Part shown: positions 25,913 through 34,384 of the stretch, in pieces
Layout of the letters: each line of letters starts with the position of its first letter
Numbering within the stretch: the stretch's first letter is position 1
Assembly (NCBI RefSeq): GCF_031834595.1
Contig: NZ_CP115541.1
Span: forward strand, 3,404,501 to 3,468,500
Direction: 5' to 3'
Length of the DNA stretch: 64,000 nucleotides
Source: Stenotrophomonas oahuensis
GTDB lineage: Bacteria > Pseudomonadota > Gammaproteobacteria > Xanthomonadales > Xanthomonadaceae
Made by a program: the position numbers and the translations under genes
The notes under the pieces: generated by a model
Told to the model about the DNA's origin: nothing
The model's database searches: none
The model's input: only the letters and a program-made list of their open reading frames with translations

Positions 25913-27021
25913 GCGTGCGCCCGCTGATCGGTATTGTCGGCAGTGCCGGTGCCTACGGGCGGTGGCTGCAGCGCTTCTTCGAGCAGCGCATGGGCCTGGA
26001 GGTGATCGGGCATGACCCGGCCGATCCGGATTCGCATTCGCCGGAGGATCTGCTGGAACGCGCGCAGGTGCTGATCTTCTCCGCGCCGATCCGACATACG
26101 CCGGCGCTGGTGGCCGAGTACGTGGAACGCTCTGCCGGGCGCGAAGCTGGCCGGCTGTGGCTGGACGTCACCTCGGTCAAGAGCGCACCGGTGGCGGCCA
26201 TGCTGGAATCACAGGCCGAGGTGGTGGGATTGCATCCGATGACCGCACCGCCCAAGGCCCCGACCCTGAAGGGGCGGGTGATGGTGGTCTGCCAGTCCCG
26301 TGTAAGCACGTGGCAGCCGTGGGTGGAGGCGCTGTGCGGGGCGCTGGAAGCCGAGTGCGTGCAGGCCACGCCCGAACACCACGACCAGGTGATGGCGCTG
26401 GTGCAGGCGATGGTGCATGCCACCCATCTGGCCCAGGCCGGCGTGCTGCGCGAGTACGCGCCGCTGCTGGGCGCGCTGCCGGCGCTGATGCCGTACCGGT
26501 CGGCCTCGTTCGAGCTGGATACCGCGATCATCGCGCGCATTCTGTCGATGAACCCGGTGATCTATGAGGACATCCAGTTCGGCAACCCGCATGTGGCCCC
26601 GATGCTGGAACGTCTGCTCGGCCAGCTGCAGCAGCTGCACCAGCAGGTGCTGCAGGGCGATGATGCCGCGCGCGCGGACTTCCGCAATCAGCTGCTGCGG
26701 GTGAACCGTGAACACCAGGGCGAGGCGCAGCTGGCCGAAGGCAACTACACGTTTGAACGGGTGGGGTATCTGCTGGCCGATCTGACCGAACGAAACGCGA
26801 TCAGCGTGCATCTGCCGGAAGACCGGCCTGGCTCGCTGCGCGAACTGCTGCATGTGTTCGAGCGCCATGGCGTCAGCCTGGCGTCGATTCATTCCTCGCG
26901 CACCCCGGCGGGTGAGGTGCATTTCCGAATGGGTTTCGTGGCGGGCAGCGACGCGCAGGCGATGCTGCGGGCGGCGCAGGAAATCGATGCCAGCGGCATC
27001 GGTCGGGTGCTGTCGCGCTGA
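25909..27021 (+). CDS. tyrA: Prephenate dehydrogenase with C-terminal ACT-like domain
   Basis: The 370-residue enzyme makes 4-hydroxyphenylpyruvate for tyrosine synthesis. It starts at GTG 25909, overlapping the pdxY stop (GTGA). The Rossmann start is PLIGIVGSAGAYGRWLQRFF, and the catalytic region has LDVTSVKSAP, GLHPMTAPP and an HHDQVMALVQAMVHATHLAQA helix that carries the conserved histidine. The C-terminal ~90 residues (ISVHLPEDRPGSLRELLHVFERHGVSLASIHSSR) form an ACT regulatory domain, likely for tyrosine feedback. There is no fused chorismate mutase. Confidence 0.92.
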   Translation: MSVRPLIGIVGSAGAYGRWLQRFFEQRMGLEVIGHDPADPDSHSPEDLLERAQVLIFSAPIRHTPALVAEYVERSAGREAGRLWLDVTSVKSAPVAAMLESQAEVVGLHPMTAPPKAPTLKGRVMVVCQSRVSTWQPWVEALCGALEAECVQATPEHHDQVMALVQAMVHATHLAQAGVLREYAPLLGALPALMPYRSASFELDTAIIARILSMNPVIYEDIQFGNPHVAPMLERLLGQLQQLHQQVLQGDDAARADFRNQLLRVNREHQGEAQLAEGNYTFERVGYLLADLTERNAISVHLPEDRPGSLRELLHVFERHGVSLASIHSSRTPAGEVHFRMGFVAGSDAQAMLRAAQEIDASGIGRVLSR

Positions 27022-27029
27022 GGCGATGG

Positions 27030-27080
27030 GCAGTTCATCCACAGGGGGTGTGGATGAACTGCGCACAAAGGTGTGGATAA
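27030..27080. promoter_or_regulatory. Hairpin built from DnaA-box-like arms plus one perfect DnaA box
   Basis: GCAGTTCATCCACA (27030-27043) and TGTGGATGAACTGC (27049-27062) form a perfect 14-bp stem with a GGGGG loop. Each arm contains TCATCCACA, one base from the DnaA box TTATCCACA, and a perfect copy (TGTGGATAA, 27072-27080) follows 9 bases later. The hairpin also follows the tyrA stop, so it could serve as a transcript end. Confidence 0.55.
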
Positions 27081-27139
27081 GTGCGGGCAGGTCCCGGCAG
27101 GCAACGCTGTCAAGAGACCTGGCGATTAATTGACCAGCG

Positions 27140-27319
27140 TTACGTGTTCAATGTCAGCGCACCATCGCGCGTGTGGTATTGGCGGCCATCCCGCTCGAGC
27201 GGTTCGCCGGAATCCAGCTCATAACGCTTTTCACCGCCATCGGCCTGGTCGGCAACGAACTCCAGAATGATGCGGGTCTCGCCATTGGCGTCAGTGGCGG
27301 GGAACTGGCGGAACGACAT
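27140..27319 (-). CDS. Small conserved-looking acidic protein, 59 residues
   Basis: This short gene has a strong ribosome binding site (AAGGAGG, 7 bases before ATG 27319). The product reads MSFRQFPATDANGETRIILEF, then ADQADGGEKRYELDSGEPLER and DGRQYHTRDGALTLNT. It is acidic, lacks membrane segments and appears as short beta strands. It lies 67 bases downstream of the ABC exporter gene on the same strand and may be read with it. I do not recognise a function. Confidence 0.75.
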   Translation of the reverse strand: MSFRQFPATDANGETRIILEFVADQADGGEKRYELDSGEPLERDGRQYHTRDGALTLNT

Positions 27320-27386
27320 GCAGCACCTCCTTCAGCGGCCTGTTGGGTAGCGCCACCATGCGACCGCTGCCGTTACCGGCGCGTCA

Positions 27387-29153
27387 TCAATCGATGAATT
27401 GCAGTCGCGCCAGTTCAGCGTACAGACCACCTTCGGCCAGCAACTCGGCATGGGTGCCCTGGGCGACGATGCGGCCGTGGTCCATCACCACGATCCGGTC
27501 GGCCTTCAGCACCGTGGCCAGCCGGTGCGCGATCACCAGCGTGGTGCGCCCGGCCATCAGCCGCTCCAGCGCCTGCTGCACGGCGCGCTCGCTCTGTGCG
27601 TCCAGTGCGCTGGTGGCTTCGTCCAGCAGCAGGATGGGTGCGTCCTTGAGCAGGGCGCGGGCAATTGCAATGCGCTGCTGCTGGCCGCCAGACAGGCGCG
27701 CGCCGCGCTCGCCCAGCTCGCTCAGGTAGCCGTCGGGCAGGGCCTGCAGGAAGTCGTCGGCCTCGGCGGCTTCGGCAGCTTGCTGAACCTCGTCGTCGCT
27801 GGCGTCCAGCCGCCCGTAGCGGATGTTGTCCAGCGCGGTGGCGGCAAACAGGGTGGGCTGCTGTGGCACCAGCGCCATCTTCGCGCGCAGCTGCGCCGGG
27901 TCGAACTGGCGGATGTCCACGCCGTCCACTTCCACGCCGCCGGCGGCCGGGTCGTGGAAGCGCAGCAGCATCGACAGCACCGTGCTCTTGCCGGCACCGG
28001 ATGGCCCGACCAGGGCTACGGTCTCGCCCGGGCGCACATGCAGATCGAAGTGATCCAGCGCGGCGGTGTCCGGGCGTTGCGGGTAATGGAACACCACATC
28101 GTTGAAGCGGATCTCGCCGCGCAGCGGGGCGGGCAGGGCCTGCGGGTGCGCCGGGGGGGTGATCTCCACGTCTTCCTGCAGCAGCTCGGCAATCCGGCCC
28201 ATGCCGCCCGAGGCGCGCTGCAGTTCGTTCCAGACTTCGGCCAGTGCGCCCACCGAACCGCCGCCGATGAGTGCATACAGCACGAACTGGCCCAGCGTGC
28301 CGGCGCTCATGCGCCCGTCAATGACATCGTGCGCGCCCAGCCACAGCACACCCACGATGGCACCAAAGATCATCACGATGGCGACGGCGGTGACCAGTGA
28401 TTGTGCGGTGATGCGGCGGCGCGCGGCCTTGATCGATTCCCCCAGTGCCGCGTTGAAGCGTCCGCGCTCGTAGGGCTCGCGCGCGTGCGCCTGGACCGTG
28501 CGCACGGCCCCCAGCGTTTCCGCGGCCAGCGAGTTGGCATCGGCAATGCGGTCCTGGCTGGCGCGCGAGATGTGGCGCAGGCGGGCGGCCCCGATGAGAA
28601 TCGGCAGGATCGCCAGCGGAATGCCGACCAGCGACCACGCGGCCAGCCGCGGGCTGGTGATGAACAGCATGGTCAGGCTGCCGATCACGGTGACGCTGCT
28701 GCGCAGGGCCACCGACATGGTGGAGCCGATCACGCTGCGCAGCAGTTCGCTGTCGGCGGTGAGGCGCGAGACCAGTTCGCCGCTGCGGCTGCGGTCGTGG
28801 AAGCCCGCCCCGAGGCTGATCAGGTGGGCATAAAGACGGCTGCGCAGGTCGGCGACCACTTTCTCGCCCAGCATCGAAACGAAGAAGAAGCGCGCGGCGG
28901 TGGCCAGCGCCAGCACCACCGCAACCAGGAACAGCAGGGCGAAGGCGCGGTTGATGTCGCCATTGCTGCTGAAGCCGTGGTCGATCATCTGCTTGACGGC
29001 CGGCGGCAGGCTGAGCGTGGCCGCTGAGGATATCGCCAGTGCGACCAGCCAGGCCGAGAACAGCCCGATATGGCGGCGCACGAACGGCCACAGCGTCCCC
29101 AGGCTGCCCAGACGGCGCAGGGGTGGGGCAGGCGTGGCGGAAGTGTCAGTCAT
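27387..29153 (-). CDS. ABC exporter, fused membrane and ATPase domains (MsbA/LmrA-like)
   Basis: The 588-residue half-transporter has six membrane helices in residues ~20-310 and an ATPase domain in the C-terminal 250. The ATPase shows Walker A VGPSGAGKST, the Q-loop MALVPQQPTLF, signature LSGGQQQRIAIARA, Walker B PILLLDEATSALD and the H-loop histidine in LVIAHRLAT. It would act as a homodimer exporting a lipid or hydrophobic compound across the inner membrane. It overlaps the YigZ gene by 4 bases, so the two form one transcription unit. The substrate cannot be told. Confidence 0.93.
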   Translation of the reverse strand: MTDTSATPAPPLRRLGSLGTLWPFVRRHIGLFSAWLVALAISSAATLSLPPAVKQMIDHGFSSNGDINRAFALLFLVAVVLALATAARFFFVSMLGEKVVADLRSRLYAHLISLGAGFHDRSRSGELVSRLTADSELLRSVIGSTMSVALRSSVTVIGSLTMLFITSPRLAAWSLVGIPLAILPILIGAARLRHISRASQDRIADANSLAAETLGAVRTVQAHAREPYERGRFNAALGESIKAARRRITAQSLVTAVAIVMIFGAIVGVLWLGAHDVIDGRMSAGTLGQFVLYALIGGGSVGALAEVWNELQRASGGMGRIAELLQEDVEITPPAHPQALPAPLRGEIRFNDVVFHYPQRPDTAALDHFDLHVRPGETVALVGPSGAGKSTVLSMLLRFHDPAAGGVEVDGVDIRQFDPAQLRAKMALVPQQPTLFAATALDNIRYGRLDASDDEVQQAAEAAEADDFLQALPDGYLSELGERGARLSGGQQQRIAIARALLKDAPILLLDEATSALDAQSERAVQQALERLMAGRTTLVIAHRLATVLKADRIVVMDHGRIVAQGTHAELLAEGGLYAELARLQFID

Positions 29154-29755
29154 GTGGGGGATCCTGGGGCAGTGCGCAGATGCACGCGGATACGATCACG
29201 TGTGGCGTCGCGCAGGCGGATTTTCAACGGTTCCACCTGGTCGGCGGGCAGTCGCAGCTGCAGTTCCACGCCGCGCGCGGTAAACGACTCATCGAGTTTC
29301 TCGGCAGCATGCGCGGCTACAGCCGCGTGCAAGGTCCCCAGATCTTCAAACGGGGCCTGCACCTCCAGCTCAGCCAGGGCGATCAACGGCACCCGCGGCG
29401 CGGTGCGCAGGCATTCGGCGGCGGTACCGCCATAGGCCCGCACCAGTCCGCCGGCACCGAGCTTGATGCCGCCATACCAGCGGATCACCACCACCATCAC
29501 CCGGTCGAAGCCCTGGCCATCAATGGCGGCCAGGATCGGGCGGCCCGCCGTGCCGGCGGGTTCGCCGTCATCGCTGGAGCGGTAATCCTGGCCATGGCGG
29601 TAGGCCCAGCAGTTGTGGGTGGCATCGGCCACCGCCACCTGCTGAAGGAAGTCGAGTGCGGCGGCGGCGCTTTCAATCGGCGCAGCGTGCGCGATGAAGC
29701 GGCTGTGCTTGACGTCCAGGCTGTGGCTGACCGGTTGGGCGAGTGTATCGGGCAT
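29150..29755 (-). CDS. YigZ/IMPACT family protein
   Basis: The 201-residue protein starts at ATG 29755, chosen because upstream sequence in the frame is antisense to the next gene and not family-like. The IMPACT-type core is clear: KHSRFIAHAAPIES, THNCWAYRHG, SSDDGEPAGTAGRPIL and VVVIRWYGGIKLGAGGLVRAYGG. The C-terminal ferredoxin-like part (DUF1949 type) follows. The family has been linked to translation control or nucleotide binding but has no settled biochemical role. It overlaps the ABC exporter start by 4 bases. Confidence 0.92.
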   Translation of the reverse strand: MPDTLAQPVSHSLDVKHSRFIAHAAPIESAAAALDFLQQVAVADATHNCWAYRHGQDYRSSDDGEPAGTAGRPILAAIDGQGFDRVMVVVIRWYGGIKLGAGGLVRAYGGTAAECLRTAPRVPLIALAELEVQAPFEDLGTLHAAVAAHAAEKLDESFTARGVELQLRLPADQVEPLKIRLRDATRDRIRVHLRTAPGSPT

Positions 29756-29780
29756 CGCCGACCATTCTAGTGGTCCGCGC

Positions 29781-30749
29781 TCAGGAATCGAGCAGTGCGC
29801 GCAGATCGCGCGGCACCCGCACTTCCGGGTAGTGCTGCAGGTAGCGCCGCAGGCTGGCGCGCGCGGTCTCCAGATCGCCGGCATCGCGACGTTCGCGGAT
29901 GCGCTCGATCCACTGCCGGCGCGGCAGCAGGGCATCGGCATCCACGGCGGTGGTGATCGCGGCCGAGTCGGGCTGGCCGCCGAAGTCGGCCGGTGCGGCC
30001 ATCGCGGCAGCCGGGGCCGGCATCTCGCCGCGTGCCGATGCCGCCGGCGCGGCGCGCTGGGCGCGCAGGGCAGACCTTTCGCGTGGCGTCTCGATCTTCG
30101 AGCCGGTCACCTGGATGGCGTCCAGTGCCACGCGCTCTTCCGCCGCGGGTTCGGCAGCCTTCTCGGCCGAGCCCTGCGCGGGCGCAGGTGGAGGCGGTGC
30201 TGCGCTGTAGGTGTCTGCGCTGAACGCTTCTGCTGCCGGTGCGGGTGCTTCTACGGGCGCAGCGGGGGCTATTGGCTTGACCGGTGCTGGCGGGTGCGCC
30301 GGGGTGGGAGGCGCATTGCGGGCCGGTACCGGTTCCGTGACGCCCGGTGCCTCAATAGTTGATTCGGCGGCTGCGCGCGCTTCTGCCGGCGTTTCTGCCG
30401 GTTCTGCCGTCGGTGCGGCCGTGTCGGTCGCCACTTCGATGGCCGGTGGCGGTGCCGACGCGGTGGTGGGGTCGTCGAACTTCAGCTGCCAGGCGATGCC
30501 CACTGCGAACACCACCGAGGCGGCCACGCCCAGCACGGCGGGCAGGCGCGTACGGCGGCGGGGCGCACGGGTAGCCGTTGGGCCGGGTGCTGCTTCCACG
30601 GCGGCCGCCGCCGCGCCCGTCCCCACCGCAGCACGGGCGGCGGCAAGCACGGCCTCGTCCACGCGCGCCGACGGCGAGCTGGTACCTGGCCGGCCCAGCA
30701 GGCGGGCCAGTTCGCGCTCTTCAGGGGTCAGTGGTTCAGGGCGGTTCAT
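29781..30749 (-). CDS. Membrane-anchored Pro/Ala-rich partner of the ECF sigma factor (probable anti-sigma)
   Basis: The 322-residue protein overlaps the ECF sigma gene by 4 bases, the usual place of an anti-sigma factor. Residues 1-65 are the cytoplasmic part, residues 69-89 (LPAVLGVAASVVFAVGIAWQL) a single membrane helix, and residues ~95-270 a Pro/Ala/Glu-rich periplasmic stretch. Within it, residues 207-220 read VALDAIQVTGSKIE, the motif found at the start of xanthomonad TonB-dependent receptors. A helical C-terminus (RRQWIERIRERRDAGDLETARASLRRYLQHYPEVRVPRDL) ends the protein. A zinc-finger HxxxCxxC motif is not seen. Confidence 0.75.
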   Translation of the reverse strand: MNRPEPLTPEERELARLLGRPGTSSPSARVDEAVLAAARAAVGTGAAAAAVEAAPGPTATRAPRRRTRLPAVLGVAASVVFAVGIAWQLKFDDPTTASAPPPAIEVATDTAAPTAEPAETPAEARAAAESTIEAPGVTEPVPARNAPPTPAHPPAPVKPIAPAAPVEAPAPAAEAFSADTYSAAPPPPAPAQGSAEKAAEPAAEERVALDAIQVTGSKIETPRERSALRAQRAAPAASARGEMPAPAAAMAAPADFGGQPDSAAITTAVDADALLPRRQWIERIRERRDAGDLETARASLRRYLQHYPEVRVPRDLRALLDS

Positions 30750-31366
30750 GGGCTCAGCTCCCCGCGCAGCTTGTCCATCGCATAGCGCAGGCGCGATTTG
30801 ACGGTTTCCCGGCCCACGCCGGTGATCTGCGCGATCTCTTCCAGGCTCAGCTCCTGTTCCAGCCGCAGCTGCAGCACCATGCGCTGGTCCTCGGGCAGCT
30901 GCTCCATGGCCAGCTGCAGGCGGCGGCGCTGCTCGAACTCGGACAGCTGGGTTTCCGGGGTTTGGCGGTCGCTCATCGCGTTGACCCGGTCCTCGGCATC
31001 GGCCGGGGCGGCCGGGCGGTGACGTGCGGCGCGCCAATGGTCGTTGAGCCGATTGTGGGCAATGCGCAGCAGCCAGGTGGTGAAGGCCGCGTCCGGCTGC
31101 CAGCCGGCCCGGGCGGCGATCACCCGCTGCCAGACGTCCTGGAACAGTTCGTCGGCCAGCGCGCCATCACGCAGCTGGCGCAGCAGGAAGCTGTACAGGC
31201 GGCTGCGGTGGCGGGCGTACAGGGCTTCGAACGCGCGTACGTCGCCGGCGGCCCAGGCCTGCATCAGGGATTCATCGGTAGGCAGGGCAGCGGCGTCCAC
31301 GGCGCACAGGGTAAGCGCTGAATGCGTGCGCGCATAGCCAGGGGGCGGGGACAGGACAGCGGACAT
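30746..31366 (-). CDS. ECF-subfamily RNA polymerase sigma factor
   Basis: The 206-residue protein has the two ECF domains: sigma-2 in AWAAGDVRAFEALYARHRSRLYSFLLRQLRDGALADELFQDVWQRVI and sigma-4 in QLPEDQRMVLQLRLEQELSLEEIAQITGVGRETVKSRLRYAMDKLRGEL, joined by a 40-residue linker. It is followed directly by a membrane protein that is probably its anti-sigma factor. The ATG at 31366 lacks a good ribosome binding site. An ACGTT-AC-AACGT palindrome at 31391-31402 upstream may be part of its promoter. Confidence 0.93.
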   Translation of the reverse strand: MSAVLSPPPGYARTHSALTLCAVDAAALPTDESLMQAWAAGDVRAFEALYARHRSRLYSFLLRQLRDGALADELFQDVWQRVIAARAGWQPDAAFTTWLLRIAHNRLNDHWRAARHRPAAPADAEDRVNAMSDRQTPETQLSEFEQRRRLQLAMEQLPEDQRMVLQLRLEQELSLEEIAQITGVGRETVKSRLRYAMDKLRGELSP

Positions 31367-31390
31367 GCGGGAAGATCACGGCCAGGACAC

Positions 31391-31402
31391 ACGTTACAAC
31401 GT
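31391..31402. promoter_or_regulatory. Palindrome upstream of the ECF sigma gene
   Basis: ACGTTACAACGT is a 5-bp-arm palindrome that gives TTGTAACG on the minus strand, resembling the AAC-containing -35 of ECF-type promoters. Autoregulation would be expected for this class; the site itself is tentative. Confidence 0.3.
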
Positions 31403-31507
31403 ATGAAAGCGCCTTTTGGGGTTATGGCCTTCCATTGCCCCCCGGCAGTCGCGCTATGCTCCGGGGCAGGGGAGGCACCGGGGCTCCGGTGTCAGAAAGA
31501 GAAGAAC

Positions 31508-34384
31508 ATGCTGTCCAGCCAGGTAGTCACGTCCGCAGGGCATCCCGAGCGTGGCGCGGTGGTGTCCACCGCGTTGGCGCGTACGTTGTGTGCCCTGTTG
31601 CCGGCGGGCAGCCGCCTGGCGTTGGGCTGGTCCGACGGTGCGCTGGGCGAAGGGGGCGTTTCCGCCCCTGACGACGCTGCGGCTGTGGACGATCTGCCGG
31701 CGCTGCTGTTCGGCGCGCCGTTGCCGCGTGACACCACCCTGCGCCGCTGGCAGCACCACGGCGGCGTGCTGGCAGTGCGCGCGCACCTGCCCGGCGGCCA
31801 GGCTCCGAACGACGCCTGGTGGCGGATGGCCCAGGGGGCGCTGCAGGACGCGCTGGTCATGGCCCGCCAGCGCGAACAGATCCTGTCGCTGGAAAATTCC
31901 AAGCGGCTGCAGCAGGCGCTGTACGAGATCGCCGACCTGGCCGGTGCCGACCTGGAAATGACCGACATGCTGCGGCATTTCCACCGCGTGCTGAACTCGC
32001 TGATGTACGCGCAGAACTGCTACATCGTCGAGTACGACGACGTGCACCGGCGCATCCGTTTTCTGTATTTCGCCGACCAGCGCGACAGCTTCGTGGCCGA
32101 CCCCGATCGCAGCTACGAAGAGCATGAGATGCCGCGCAGCCTGACCTTCGCACTGCTGCGCCATGGCAAGCCCCTGAGTGGGCCGTCCAATGAGCTGCTG
32201 GCCGCGCTGAGTGATGAAGTGGACCCGCGCCGGGGGCCGGAAAGCCTGGACTGGCTCGGCGTGCCGATGCTGCGCGACGGCCGCGTCTGTGGTGCCATCG
32301 TGGTGCAGAGCTACGAACATGGCGTGCGCTACAACGAAGCCGACCGCACCCTGCTGGGCTATGTGGCCCAGCACATCCTGACCGCCATGGACCGTCGCCA
32401 AGCGCAGGTGCAGCTGGAGCGCCAGGTGGAACGGCGCACGGTGGAGCTGCAGCGCGCCAACCACAGCCTGCAGGATGAAGTGAGCGAGCGACGTCGCGCC
32501 GAGAAGCTGCAGCTTGCGTTGTACAACATCGCCGAAATGGCGATGAGCGCCGAAACCCTGCATCAGTATTACGTGCAGGTGCATGGCGTGGTGGGCACGC
32601 TGCTGGATGCGCGCAATTTCTACATCGCGCTCGTCAATGAAGGCGGCACCGGTCTGGATTTCGTGTACTCGGTGGACGAGTACAACCCGGCGCGCCCTTC
32701 GCGCCCCTTCAGCCATGGCTTGACCGAATACATCGTGCGCAACCGGCAGCCGCTGCTTGCCTCGCGCGAGCACATCGATGCGCTGCGTGCGGCCGGGCGT
32801 GTGCACGAGTTCGGTGCGCGCTCGCACTGCTGGCTGGGGGTGCCGCTGCTCAGCGACGACGAGGTGGTCGGTGTGATCGTGGTGCAGAGCTACTCGCCGG
32901 AGATCAGTTTCACCGTGCACGACCAGCGCCTGCTCACGTTCGTCGCGCAGAACATCGGCAACGGTCTGGCCCGCCAGCGCAACCAGGAACAGCTGCGGCT
33001 GGCCCACGCCGAGCTGGAAAAGCGCGTTGAAGAGCGCACCCGTGAGTTGGCCGAAGTGAATGAACAGCTGCTGGGACAGATCGGCGAGCGTCTGCGCGCC
33101 GAGCAGCGGCTGACCCATCAGGCGCTGCACGACGCGCTGACCGGGTTGCCCAACCGTGTGCACCTGCTGGACCGTCTCGAGGACGCGATCAACCTGGCGC
33201 AGCTTCCCGGTGGGCCGGCGTTTGCGGTGCTGTTCCTGGACCTGGACCGCTTCAAACTGGTCAACGACAGTATCGGCCACGCGGCAGGCGACCAGATGCT
33301 GGTCGAGGTGGCGCGGCGGATTGTCTCCATGGTCGGCGGCAACGACCTGGTCGCGCGCCTTGGCGGTGACGAGTTCGCCATTCTGCTGCAGTGCCCGGAG
33401 GGTCTGGAGTCGGCACGCGAGTTTTCGCAGCGCATGCTGGCGGCGCTGGAAGAATCGATGTGGGTGCAGGGGCGCGAACTGTTCCCGTCCGGCAGCCTGG
33501 GCATCGCGTTGTGGAGCCCGCGTTACCGTAATGCGGAAGAGCTGGTGCGCGACGCCGACGCCGCCATGTACCGGGCCAAGGCCCAGGGTAAGGATCGCTT
33601 CGCCGTGTTCGATGAAGCCATGCGCGAGGAAGCCTTGCGCAGCCTGGACCTTGAAGCCGACCTGCGCCGGGCGATCAACAACCGTGATTTCGTGCCGTAT
33701 TACCAGCCGATCGTGCGGCTCAGCGACGGTGCGGTAATGGGCTATGAGGCACTGCTGCGCTGGCAGCACGAACGCCGCGGTCTGCTGCTGCCCAGTGCGT
33801 TCCTGGACCTGGGCGAGGAAAGCGGCCTGATCGAGCAGGTCGACTGGCTGCTGTACGAAGATGTGATCGGGCAGCTGGCCCAAGGCGGGGAAGGGTATCT
33901 GTCGGTCAACGTGTCGCCGCGGCACTTCCGCTCACCGGATTTCACCCCGCGTCTGTTCGGGCTGATCGAGGCGGCCGGTGCCGACCCGCGTCGCCTGCGC
34001 CTGGAAATCACCGAAGTCGCGCTGCTCGATGATGGTCCGCGTACGTTGCGGGTGTTGCAGACCCTGCGCGAGCGTGGCGTGCTGGTGCAGCTGGACGACT
34101 TCGGCACTGGGTTCTCGGCGCTGTCCTATCTGCATCGTTTCCCGATCTCCACCTTGAAAATCGACCAGAGTTTCATTGCCGGCCTGCACGGTCGCGACCT
34201 GCAGAGCACCTATGCGCTGGTGCAGGGCGTGCTGTCGCTGGCACGCACGCTGGGTATCGAAACGGTGGGCGAGGGCATTGAAAACGCCGCCCAGCGGCAG
34301 ACGCTGCTGCAACTGGGCTGCGATTACGGGCAGGGCTACCTGCTGGGCCGCCCGGCGCCGATGGACGCGTTTGTTACCGGTTGA
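31508..34384 (+). CDS. Bifunctional c-di-GMP enzyme: two GAF domains, GGDEF and EAL
   Basis: The 958-residue protein starts at ATG 31508 with GAGAAG upstream; the frame extends further without support. Two GAF sensor domains (about residues 145-295 and 340-490, each ending in a WLGVPL/VQSY-type motif) are each followed by a coiled coil (QLERQVERRTVELQRAN, LAHAELEKRVEERTRELAEVNEQL). The GGDEF domain has an intact RLGGDEFAILL near residue 618 and DALTGLPNR before it. The EAL domain has intact YEALLRW near 747, LEITEVALLDD, QLDDFGTGFSALSYLHRFPISTLKIDQSF and ETVGEGIEN. Both activities could be real. There is no membrane segment. Its stop abuts the stop of the converging gene. Confidence 0.95.
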   Translation: MLSSQVVTSAGHPERGAVVSTALARTLCALLPAGSRLALGWSDGALGEGGVSAPDDAAAVDDLPALLFGAPLPRDTTLRRWQHHGGVLAVRAHLPGGQAPNDAWWRMAQGALQDALVMARQREQILSLENSKRLQQALYEIADLAGADLEMTDMLRHFHRVLNSLMYAQNCYIVEYDDVHRRIRFLYFADQRDSFVADPDRSYEEHEMPRSLTFALLRHGKPLSGPSNELLAALSDEVDPRRGPESLDWLGVPMLRDGRVCGAIVVQSYEHGVRYNEADRTLLGYVAQHILTAMDRRQAQVQLERQVERRTVELQRANHSLQDEVSERRRAEKLQLALYNIAEMAMSAETLHQYYVQVHGVVGTLLDARNFYIALVNEGGTGLDFVYSVDEYNPARPSRPFSHGLTEYIVRNRQPLLASREHIDALRAAGRVHEFGARSHCWLGVPLLSDDEVVGVIVVQSYSPEISFTVHDQRLLTFVAQNIGNGLARQRNQEQLRLAHAELEKRVEERTRELAEVNEQLLGQIGERLRAEQRLTHQALHDALTGLPNRVHLLDRLEDAINLAQLPGGPAFAVLFLDLDRFKLVNDSIGHAAGDQMLVEVARRIVSMVGGNDLVARLGGDEFAILLQCPEGLESAREFSQRMLAALEESMWVQGRELFPSGSLGIALWSPRYRNAEELVRDADAAMYRAKAQGKDRFAVFDEAMREEALRSLDLEADLRRAINNRDFVPYYQPIVRLSDGAVMGYEALLRWQHERRGLLLPSAFLDLGEESGLIEQVDWLLYEDVIGQLAQGGEGYLSVNVSPRHFRSPDFTPRLFGLIEAAGADPRRLRLEITEVALLDDGPRTLRVLQTLRERGVLVQLDDFGTGFSALSYLHRFPISTLKIDQSFIAGLHGRDLQSTYALVQGVLSLARTLGIETVGEGIENAAQRQTLLQLGCDYGQGYLLGRPAPMDAFVTG

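Noticed and set aside
27030..27080. DnaA-box cluster as a replication origin
   Set aside because: No dnaA/dnaN genes, no AT-rich unwinding region and only three boxes; a regulatory or titration site, or a terminator, is more likely.
31454..33925. 823-codon open frame antisense to the GGDEF-EAL gene
   Set aside because: Shadow frame; the plus strand has intact GAF, GGDEF and EAL motifs.
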